A DNA stretch of 21,795 bases from Candidatus Paracaedibacteraceae bacterium UBA6184. Lineage in GTDB: Bacteria > Pseudomonadota > Alphaproteobacteria > UBA6184. Shown here one piece after another: positions 16,201 to 21,795 of the stretch. The stretch spans positions 8,701 to 30,495 of the forward strand of contig DITM01000084.1 of assembly GCA_002422845.1 (NCBI GenBank), given 5' to 3'. The notes beneath the pieces were generated by a model. It saw only the letters and a list, made by a program, of their open reading frames with translations, did not search any database and had not been told where the DNA came from. Made by a program: the position numbers and the translations under genes. Positions within the stretch are counted from its first letter, which is position 1; every line of letters begins with the position of its first letter.

Positions 16201-16883
16201 ATACTGTATCCGTTTTTATCTGTTAGTTCATAAATATCCTTTATCCCATTCTTATATGTTTTAACAACAGAAACCCAACCATCTTTTGTCCAGACAAAAT
16301 CTTGTGTTGTAACATCTTGTATACGAACAAGTCCTCTTTTGGTTAATACCAATTGGTCTTCCGCAATACACTGTCCGACAGCCTTAGTGACATCAGAAAA
16401 TAATGAGGCAAATGACCAAGCACCCGTACTAATGCGGGCTGAGTTTGCTACTTTAGCGCCTTCTGGGCGAAGCGTAGACAAGTTAATACCACACCCGCCA
16501 CGACTCTTAAATAGATTTGCCAATTCTTTGGCCGAGTTCATAATTCCAGACATACTATCTTGCGGAGACTCCACTACATAGCAGTTGGATAATGTGGTAC
16601 GCGCATAAGGATTGCCCAGTCCATACAATGGTGACCCTTGTAGAATGGCATAATGACCGTTAAACAATTCTTTAAGTTCGTATTCATTTAGTTTGTTATC
16701 ACTGTAGCGCTCTTCAATCCGCAGAATTTCACGAATGTTTCTATCGAAAATATCAGCGAGGTCTTTCTCTAGGTATTCACCGTTCTCATCGCGCAACAAA
16801 TATTTATCAACCGTAACATTTGCCGCTAATTCATCGCCATGAAAATAGTCCAAACAAGACTTAAACGCTTCATCTCTAGTCAT
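13290..16883 (-). CDS. nrdJ: Class II (B12-dependent) ribonucleotide reductase with intein
   Basis: Makes deoxyribonucleotides for phage replication. 1197 residues, of which 791 are extein, a usual NrdJ size. Extein motifs: LSNCYVV (C101, N-terminal active-site Cys), SRGGCGINL, RRGALMEALHIKHPD, NPCAEV (the N-P-C-x-E active-site loop), SAPTGSIS (phosphate-binding loop), and a C-terminal Cys-rich tail, CSECGGALVYQ...CPVCMNCGFTKCG, typical of NrdJ. Intein residues 172-577 interrupt it at AVGQ|C...N|SGRRGA. The extein motifs are intact, so splicing should give an active enzyme. ATG at 16883 has GGAG 7 nt upstream. It follows the helicase stop by 14 nt. No nrdB is seen, as expected for class II. 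Confidence 0.96.
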   Translation of the reverse strand: MTRDEAFKSCLDYFHGDELAANVTVDKYLLRDENGEYLEKDLADIFDRNIREILRIEERYSDNKLNEYELKELFNGHYAILQGSPLYGLGNPYARTTLSNCYVVESPQDSMSGIMNSAKELANLFKSRGGCGINLSTLRPEGAKVANSARISTGAWSFASLFSDVTKAVGQCIAEDQLVLTKRGLVRIQDVTTQDFVWTKDGWVSVVKTYKNGIKDIYELTDKNGYSIKTSIDHKFISLDDNRNMIEAPLKELKTGDKIVLIPGTDAKEKGPRDLGLLRGEDYTIEIKTQSGYKNYVKDNQNAAFVLGCLLGFSHLHPIKLSEDGFFEMYFLVSRKAVAAVVSEFLRKNFDVEVIMYQTGNKLFIRVDDPGFISFVKELGFVREDNEHNLPHIPDVFMTGRRVIQAAFVCGFIETHRMFYPRGCLFNAYLFPNEKLAKDFMQILMSFGVVLVNLRFKSGFWRATLPSGSMWTRMLKFFNFTDFKPITAHKRLKKEILELSKNPIQRDGVTTPFKNPNSSQKFMSVNKFESDDLVKPCLNAMVLSEVASVHFVGQKETYDLELESEHLFYCNGYYVHNSGRRGALMEALHIKHPDAAKFITCKANKTAVTSANISVLLSDEFMNAVKNNESEFVQQWPVDSSNPTFTKVSNPKDLWTVFIKSNIASAEPGALFWDRMTSFTPNASYDRFKPICVNPCAEVGMAANSNCRLMSINLLSFVINPYTEDSIFDFEKFRKFVKRCVFVLDDLVDLDLEKMIELSNTQEKDVQELWEKFIDQTIRGREIGLGTHGLADCLAALGIIYGSEQSREYLEVIYHDYCFSAYEASRELAETRKPFAAYNAELERDNKFFEGRPELMGPRRNISLLTSAPTGSISILHQVSSGIEPIYKRSYVRRRKVDKEKSVFTSEDGQFFEENIVYHHAVSKCMDVLNDKANEYINKYFVESHDIDPLEKIKMMAVIQKYNDHSISQTLNLPKGVSFDVVSNTYMLAWELGLKGLTVYVDGSREGILVSHDKPEPQETLKERPASLPCDIHHTTINGEKWIVFVGLHEKKPYEIFCGLQEYIELSPKIKNGVITRTKTKKSERGIYDLVVFGGQPNQIIIQDIVNTFKNEEHMILGRMISLALRTSGKLAYITEQLQKDDGSDFMSYNRVLSRILKKYIKDGEKPESGKCSECGGALVYQEGCPVCMNCGFTKCG
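15153..16370 (-). other. NrdJ intein (406 aa) with decayed LAGLIDADG domain
   Basis: Starts CIAEDQLVLTKRGLVRIQDV. Block B is SIDHKF. The C-terminal blocks are KETYDLELESEHLFYCNG and YYVHN, with Ser as +1. The splicing residues are all present. The central 250 residues have the size of a LAGLIDADG endonuclease. Its two motif positions read LGCLLGFSH and VCGFIETHR: the catalytic Asp positions appear as Ser and His. So splicing is probably retained and homing lost. Confidence 0.9.
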
Positions 16884-16897
16884 AAAAATCTCCAGAT

Positions 16898-18292
16898 TTA
16901 ATCTTCGGGAAGAAAATTGTCACTATAATATTTGCGGGCAATTGCGTTTTTAGCATCTGCTTCGCTTTGCTCATTATATTTTCGTTGCTGAATATCATAG
17001 TCTTCATCAAGTATTGAATCAAATGAAACTTGTACTGCGCTGGTATCCATTTTACCAAGAAACTTTACGCCATCCATACCGTTTCTGTTCTTTCCAATAT
17101 TATAAATCGCTGTATTGTTTGCCTTCTCTTTAGGCGTTCTGCCGATAACAATGGCCAGATCGGTACAGAAGGACTTGCTGAATGCCTCTGAGAGGTGTTC
17201 TAGGCCGGTTGACGAGGTTTTATAGCCCTCGCGGTTAGACTGGCTTGCGGTCCATACACCAGCATTGAATTCTTTACCTAGTCCGCGCAACTCCTCAGTC
17301 ACACCCTGAAGATCGTGGCGCATTTCACTATAGCGTGTCGTAAACTTTAATAGGTCTGCGTAATCAACAACAATTAGATCGGGGTGCCAACCCATACGCT
17401 TCTGCTTCTCGATATGTGCGCGTATCATCTGCATTGTACCCTGTTTGGTCGGATATTCTTTAACAATTAACTTGTTACCAAGTTTTGAAACCTCTTCAAA
17501 AATAAAGTCTTTATTATTCATAAGAGAATCAAGGGGAACAGTTGTTAAATTTGAGTCAAAACGTCTGCCAATCTCTGTGTCGCCCAACTCTAACGTATAA
17601 TAAATAACGTTGTATCCTGCACGCATTGCAGCACCGGCAAGTGCCACCAACATCATAGACTTACCGCCACCGGTTCCACTAACAATTAAGCCAAGTTCAC
17701 CACGACCCAAGCCACCACCAGTAATAGTGTCTAGTTTTGGTATCCCAGTAGTAATTGCATGTCGCCTTGTCGCTGAGTATCTGGCTGCGAAGTCATCTAC
17801 ATAACGGTGGCCAATGTTGTTAACTGCCCCAGCATTTACGGCATTTGTAAAGATCTTTAGTGAGTCTTCATATGAAGTCTCATCACTCTTCTTGGACAAA
17901 ATATCGGTAATCTCAATAATTGCAGAGGTTACCTTCTTCTTGCGACAGAACTGAATCGCCGAGTCCTTGATAAACTCTTCTTCGTCTACATGATTATTAG
18001 TCTTTGTCTCAATTAAAAACTTCTTTATCTGGCCCCACTCACTGCCATCCTTGACATCAGTCTCCATGGATGAAATGAGCATATCAATGGGCGGAAAACT
18101 ATTATAAGTCTCGCGATATGAATAAAACGACTTCAAAATTATGCGATAGTTACTTACGCTGAAAAAGTTTACGTCCAATATCTCGCTGATCTGTTCAGCA
18201 AACAGAGGATCCGTAAGAACTACTCTTACCAATTTTTTCTGCCACTCTAGATCGTACTCGTCCAGAAACGCATTTTTAAACCTTGACGCCAT
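16898..18292 (-). CDS. dnaB: DnaB-family replicative DNA helicase
   Basis: Hexameric SF4 helicase that unwinds DNA ahead of the polymerase. 464 residues, a usual length. An N-terminal helical domain (about 1-150) and linker precede the RecA-like motor: GLGRGELGLIVSGTGGGKS (Walker A, 206-212), YYTLELG (catalytic Glu, E235), LIVVDYADLL (Walker B, D310), WTASQSNREG (H4 region, 347-356). Overall it matches DnaB or T4 gp41-type helicases and has no intein, unlike three neighbours. It overlaps nothing: ATG at 18292 is 9 nt after the 274-aa gene, with only a weak GGTG before it, so translational coupling is likely. No primase domain is visible in the protein. Confidence 0.93.
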   Translation of the reverse strand: MASRFKNAFLDEYDLEWQKKLVRVVLTDPLFAEQISEILDVNFFSVSNYRIILKSFYSYRETYNSFPPIDMLISSMETDVKDGSEWGQIKKFLIETKTNNHVDEEEFIKDSAIQFCRKKKVTSAIIEITDILSKKSDETSYEDSLKIFTNAVNAGAVNNIGHRYVDDFAARYSATRRHAITTGIPKLDTITGGGLGRGELGLIVSGTGGGKSMMLVALAGAAMRAGYNVIYYTLELGDTEIGRRFDSNLTTVPLDSLMNNKDFIFEEVSKLGNKLIVKEYPTKQGTMQMIRAHIEKQKRMGWHPDLIVVDYADLLKFTTRYSEMRHDLQGVTEELRGLGKEFNAGVWTASQSNREGYKTSSTGLEHLSEAFSKSFCTDLAIVIGRTPKEKANNTAIYNIGKNRNGMDGVKFLGKMDTSAVQVSFDSILDEDYDIQQRKYNEQSEADAKNAIARKYYSDNFLPED

Positions 18293-18301
18293 TCAACACC
18301 A

Positions 18302-19126
18302 TTATTTTCTAATTCTATTAACTTCGGCAAAAAGCGAGTCAATAAAATCGTCAGCAAACTTATAACCATATTTTATATTTAGTAATTTGAACTTGGTCTT
18401 GTTCCTTTCAGATTTTTGTAAATCAAGCAAGTTAAACACATTCCTTTCTTCTGTGCCAACGCGGGTAAGCACGGTATAATTAGTCTCAATCTTGTCTCTC
18501 ACTGCTAGAATTTTCTCTTTTTGTTTGGAATTTAAATTCCCGTTGATAATCAACGGAAAAAACTCGTCTGGTGTCAATTTTTTTGTGAACAAATCAGGTG
18601 TATCTTTTGTAAGGGTTGACTTCCTGCCGGAATACACTTTGTCGAAAAAATATGTCCCAAATATGGCAAAAAATATAGGATTCATTGCTGGATCTAGCAC
18701 CTGTACTTGTACGCTATCTGAGGCGAAACACGCAAACTCCGCAAACTCGGAGATTATTGTGGTTGGCTCTTTGATGGTTTCTAGTAAACATTTACAAGTT
18801 ATAAAATTGTTGAGGTCTTTGCTGTTATACACGCGCACATTGAGTGCTTTTAATAACTCTGTTAACATGATCTTTGAAAAGATGTAGTTGTTTACTAGTT
18901 CATTCGATGTGCGTGGATAATATCTGTTAAATCGTTCTGGGTCTACATCAATATTTGTATCATACTCTGATAATATTACACTTAGACCATCAGTGGCTTT
19001 TTGCAGGATAGTGAACAATTCATATATCGACCCTACAATAAGACCACAATCTTCACCCTTAAGTGTTACTGATGGATTCTGCCGCCATGAACGTCGAATC
19101 GTTTTGGAAGCATCCCAAACTATCAT
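18302..19126 (-). CDS. Unrecognised 274-aa protein; layout like a decayed FEN/5'-3' exonuclease
   Basis: Not securely recognised. Its layout recalls phage RNase H/5'-3' exonuclease (FEN/PIN fold). A first strand with Asp (MIVWDASKTI) is followed by a helix and a strand (ELFTILQKA...LSVILSEYD), an arch-like basic/aromatic piece (RFNRYYPR), a strand and loop where FENs have E-A-D-D but which here reads NSKDLNNFIT, a strand like the 'SSDxDxxQL' step (CFASDSVQVQVLD), and a possible helix-turn helix after TPDEFFPL. Several acidic metal ligands seem missing. Alternatively it is an unrelated replisome factor. It lies between recA and the helicase, a place where phage exonucleases are often found. 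Start ATG at 19126, AAAGG about 11 nt upstream. Confidence 0.7.
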   Translation of the reverse strand: MIVWDASKTIRRSWRQNPSVTLKGEDCGLIVGSIYELFTILQKATDGLSVILSEYDTNIDVDPERFNRYYPRTSNELVNNYIFSKIMLTELLKALNVRVYNSKDLNNFITCKCLLETIKEPTTIISEFAEFACFASDSVQVQVLDPAMNPIFFAIFGTYFFDKVYSGRKSTLTKDTPDLFTKKLTPDEFFPLIINGNLNSKQKEKILAVRDKIETNYTVLTRVGTEERNVFNLLDLQKSERNKTKFKLLNIKYGYKFADDFIDSLFAEVNRIRK

Positions 19127-19147
19127 GACGACGACAACCTTTGTATA

Positions 19148-19594
19148 TTAGTTTACAGTGCGCTTAGACTTTTCGGCGGGAACTTTGGGTCCGGGAGGGG
19201 GATTCCAATTCTCATTCAGGCTCTTCGTGGTGACAACAGCGCTACCAATTTCACGACCGTCGATATCCACCTTGACATTTCTCTCAATCACTACAGGATC
19301 AGTCAACATGGGATTCTCGGTGTCTGTGACGTTCTCATTGCCCGGTGCCAACTTGTTAAAGAAGTCAGAAACCTTCTGGACGTTCTCCACAAATTCGTTA
19401 ATCTCAAACTCGGTATCAAGCTTCATATTAACCTTAATAGCACTGTCAATCATGCGCAGTTCCGACTTTGTGGCACCAGTGCGCTCCATGAACGCAGCAC
19501 GCCAATCCTTCTTCGCGGTCTTCAGTTGATTAGCCTCGGACTCGTAGCCCAACTGTGCCTGAATATACTCTTTCAACAAATCAGTAAGTAACAT
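19148..19594 (-). CDS. Unrecognised 148-aa protein
   Basis: Not recognised. An N-terminal helical half (MLLTDLLKEYIQAQLGYESEANQLKTAKKDW...) may form a coiled coil. It is followed by a beta segment (VVIERNVKVDIDGREIGSAVVTT) and a Pro/Lys-rich tail (WNPPPGPKVPAEKSKRTVN). No cysteine motif and no membrane segment. AAGGA 7 nt upstream supports ATG at 19594. It begins 15 nt after the recA stop and ends 21 nt before the 274-aa gene, so it is part of the replication operon. A small recombination or replication accessory factor is a guess from position only. Confidence 0.75.
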   Translation of the reverse strand: MLLTDLLKEYIQAQLGYESEANQLKTAKKDWRAAFMERTGATKSELRMIDSAIKVNMKLDTEFEINEFVENVQKVSDFFNKLAPGNENVTDTENPMLTDPVVIERNVKVDIDGREIGSAVVTTKSLNENWNPPPGPKVPAEKSKRTVN

Positions 19595-19609
19595 AGCAAA
19601 TTCCTTTCG

Positions 19610-21172
19610 TTATTCTTCTTCGGCAACGTAATCATCAGGATCTTTAAATCCAAAGGTATCGTGTTCGCCCTTATTAGCAAACCGTTCTACCATTTCAACA
19701 CCAATAATCCACTTAACTCTTGCCCTAAACTCTTCATCTTTTAACTTGTCGAGCCAGCCAGCACCCTGAAACTTGACGGGTTCGCGGGTCGGATCGTCGT
19801 CCATGCGCAGATACTTCCAACCACCACGATTATCGTAATACTGCGACCCTTCGATAGCCTCGATCCAACTCTCTTCGTCACAGATACGAACACCGTTTCC
19901 CCACAGGATCTTCAGTGCACACTTGCGGCCCTCTGTACCAAAGCGCGACTTCTTAATCTCAACCTTGAGATCGCTACCAATTTTATTTTCATTGGCATCA
20001 AACACATGGTGAGACTTGGCCTTACGAGAAGTCAGGAATAAGCGCAAATGTGCATTGTACTGAATCGCCTTGCCGCACGGAGTCACCAACGGCTCACTCA
20101 TCGCGGTAGGTCCGATATTAGTCTTCAACTGATTAAGCATTAAAAATGTACTCTTAGTCTCAGCAACCAAGTTTGTAATTCGCCGCAACCCCAAAGAAAT
20201 AGTACGGGCTGGTAAACCAACAATCTGTGATGGATCGTAAGACGAATCCCACTCCTTCTTAGACGGTGTATTCGCTACACTATCCCAAATAATCAATACT
20301 GGTCGCTGAGCCGCATTTATGATTGTTTCCGTTATCTCGAAAACATCTTCAATACTATCTACTTGAGTGTACATAACCTGAGAAATGTCTGCGCCCATCT
20401 TTTCGATAAATGTAGCATCTGCTGCATTTTCAGAATCTAGCCACACACACAACATCCCCATCTTTTGGGCATTTGCGAGAATCTGTGCGGCCATATAAGA
20501 TTTTCCCGAATTGTGATGAAGTACATCATTTGCAAAATAACAATGGGTGGATGGAACCTCAAGATCTAAAATTTCTACTTCATCTGAGTCCTTTATATCA
20601 GTTACAGTATGAAATAAATTATCCCCACATAAAATTTTCGTTTCACCTAATACAATGTTCTGAGCCTCTACCCACCCGCAATTCGCGAATACAAAATGAC
20701 TGTCTACGCAATTAAATACAATACCGTTTTCTAAACATATTTCTTTGGTTTTCACTCTACCTTTTGATATAACTGATGTAACTTCCTCATAGACAATCTG
20801 TTCTTTATTATTCCTGCTTTTGATAAGCACTCTTGTTATTTTATTTAGCATGTTTGCAATATTTGAAATTTGAATACCTGTATACTCTGCCCCACTTACC
20901 CAAGAACCATTTTTTAGAAGAGTTTCTGTTTTTATATCAACAATACTAAATTCAGATACACAACTTGGCAACCCGGCAATTTCAGTGATGCAACCGCCCG
21001 GAATACCACCGGTTTTACCAGAGCAAATAATGTTGTCAAGCCACCAAGAACCTGTCGGAATCCAATAAGGAATTTCATTACCCTTTCTACTCTCCAAGGT
21101 AATAAACTTTCCAAATCCCTTTTTTTCTACTGCCTTCATAACTTTATTAATATCGACTACATCTTTTGCCAT
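19610..21172 (-). CDS. recA: RecA/UvsX-family recombinase with mini-intein
   Basis: Strand-exchange recombinase for phage recombination-dependent replication. 520 residues, 369 after removal of the intein. The Walker A sequence GLPSSGKS is created only on splicing, between residue 70 and residue 222. Further motifs are VWLDSENAADATFIEKMGAD (RecA-like motif with catalytic acid), RPVLIIWDSVA (Walker B), and STFLMLNQLKTNIG, like the RecA loop region before L2. The C-terminus is acidic (DPDDYVAEEE). It resembles RecA more than T4 UvsX at these motifs. ATG at 21172 has GCGGAG 6 nt upstream. It follows the ssDNA-binding protein gene by 62 nt, a functional pairing seen in many phages. Confidence 0.94.
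   Translation of the reverse strand: MAKDVVDINKVMKAVEKKGFGKFITLESRKGNEIPYWIPTGSWWLDNIICSGKTGGIPGGCITEIAGLPSCVSEFSIVDIKTETLLKNGSWVSGAEYTGIQISNIANMLNKITRVLIKSRNNKEQIVYEEVTSVISKGRVKTKEICLENGIVFNCVDSHFVFANCGWVEAQNIVLGETKILCGDNLFHTVTDIKDSDEVEILDLEVPSTHCYFANDVLHHNSGKSYMAAQILANAQKMGMLCVWLDSENAADATFIEKMGADISQVMYTQVDSIEDVFEITETIINAAQRPVLIIWDSVANTPSKKEWDSSYDPSQIVGLPARTISLGLRRITNLVAETKSTFLMLNQLKTNIGPTAMSEPLVTPCGKAIQYNAHLRLFLTSRKAKSHHVFDANENKIGSDLKVEIKKSRFGTEGRKCALKILWGNGVRICDEESWIEAIEGSQYYDNRGGWKYLRMDDDPTREPVKFQGAGWLDKLKDEEFRARVKWIIGVEMVERFANKGEHDTFGFKDPDDYVAEEE
20510..20962 (-). other. RecA mini-intein (151 aa) in the Walker A loop
   Basis: Starts CVSEFSIVDIKTE (block A). CVDSHFVFANCGWVEA is at block B, with V instead of Thr at the usual T-x-x-H. 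It ends EVEILDLEVPSTHCYFAND and LHHN (blocks F and G), followed by Ser+1. No endonuclease domain is present. It interrupts GLPS|SGKS, so unspliced protein cannot bind ATP. Confidence 0.93.
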
Positions 21173-21234
21173 ATTTATCTCCGCTTATCCCTCTAAACCC
21201 CCCCTGACTTAATTTTAATAGGCTGTATTATTTG
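21173..21234 (-). other. Gap between the ssDNA-binding protein gene and recA
   Basis: This 62-nt gap has a run of seven G residues on the minus strand and the recA ribosome-binding site (GGAG). I see no promoter or terminator. Confidence 0.5.
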
Positions 21235-21795
21235 CTAGAACGGTGTTTCGTCGATATTACCTTCCGGGATTTCCTCGTCTTCGGGAAGTTCGGACTCGTC
21301 GGGTTCAGGCTCGGGTGCTGGTGCAGCCTTCTTAACGGGCTTCTTCGGCTTTTCCGCTTCCTTCTCCTTGGCGGGCGGGAACTTCTCTTCCAGTTCCTTT
21401 TCTTCCTTCTTGGCCTGTTCAGCATCAGCGGGCTTCTCAGCCTTCTTGGCGTAATCCTTGGGATGCAGCAGGAATTCATCCAAGCGCTTCTTCGTCTCTT
21501 CGGGTGTCAGTGTCAGCACGCAGTCACGCACCTTGGGACATGCCGCAATAATCTTCTCGGCAGCGGCTCGATTCGCGGCAAGCGGACTTTCCTTGCGTCG
21601 AGGAGTAACCTCAACCTTAAAGGAATTATTCGTCTCGCCATCACCCCACGTCGAATTCTCGCGAGCAGAGGTGGTAATAACCAGATCCGTCCCAGACTCG
21701 ATGTCTGTGATGTCGCCATAGTCCGTATTCAGCAGCAAGCCAATGATCTTGTCTTCAATCGCAGTGGCATAACTCCAAATATACGGCTTGTCAGG
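21235..21795 (-). CDS. gp32-like single-strand DNA-binding protein, N-terminus beyond window
   Basis: The last 187 codons of a gene that continues past the right edge. The frame is open to 21795 and begins PDKPYIWSYATAIEDKIIG. The core has a gp32/SSB-like pattern: a hydrophobic helix, then NTDYGDITDIESGTDLVITTSA, like the 'gDvTDpenGrDi.l' strand region of phage ssDNA-binding proteins. A long Lys/Glu/Pro/Ala-rich linker follows (from about LLHPKDYAKKAEKP on), then an acidic tail, DESELPEDEEIPEGNIDETPF. Acidic tails of SSBs contact other replication proteins. It lies next to recA and with the helicase and polymerase, which fits. The OB-fold N-terminal part is not in view, so the family call is strong in context but not complete. 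Confidence 0.8.
   Translation of the reverse strand, partial: PDKPYIWSYATAIEDKIIGLLLNTDYGDITDIESGTDLVITTSARENSTWGDGETNNSFKVEVTPRRKESPLAANRAAAEKIIAACPKVRDCVLTLTPEETKKRLDEFLLHPKDYAKKAEKPADAEQAKKEEKELEEKFPPAKEKEAEKPKKPVKKAAPAPEPEPDESELPEDEEIPEGNIDETPF

Noticed and set aside
1..21795. tRNA genes and CRISPR arrays
   Set aside because: The gaps are too short and show no cloverleaf or regularly spaced repeats.

Overview
This window looks like part of the genome of a large tailed bacteriophage (Caudoviricetes), or a closely related prophage or metagenomic phage contig. Every convincing gene lies on the minus strand. The genes are tightly packed, often with stop/start overlaps, and the replication and nucleotide-metabolism gene set is phage-like. 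Nothing identifies the host. TAA, TAG and TGA all act as stops, so the standard bacterial code fits.

In the direction of transcription (right to left) the order is: the end of a gp32-like single-strand-binding protein (cut by the right edge); a RecA/UvsX recombinase with a 151-aa mini-intein in its Walker A loop; two unrecognised proteins, one with a layout like a decayed FEN/5'-3' exonuclease; a DnaB-family replicative helicase; a class II (B12) ribonucleotide reductase, NrdJ, with a 406-aa intein whose LAGLIDADG endonuclease looks dead; a small Lys-rich protein; a consensus sigma70-like promoter that would give a leaderless transcript; a 308-aa protein; DNA polymerase III alpha (DnaE) broken into two genes by a split intein with a Vsr-like/EDxHD homing endonuclease gene between the halves; three unrecognised proteins (175 aa, an acidic Pro/Gly-rich repeat protein, and a 950-aa protein with a nuclease-like motif); a TnpB (IS605 OrfB) gene; and a GroEL-type chaperonin cut by the left edge.

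The right and central parts form a replication module: SSB, strand-exchange protein, helicase and polymerase, with dNTP supply from NrdJ. Three of these essential genes carry inteins at conserved positions, all with Cys1 and Ser+1. The most striking locus is 7061-11806. Two polymerase fragments should be rejoined by protein trans-splicing at YGFNE|SHA, and the intervening endonuclease overlaps both neighbours (139 and 8 nt).

The left part is an accessory zone. An apparently intact TnpB is bracketed by a perfect 17-bp inverted repeat. Its 3' noncoding region runs into a candidate groEL promoter and a structured leader that contains a partial copy of the groEL start.
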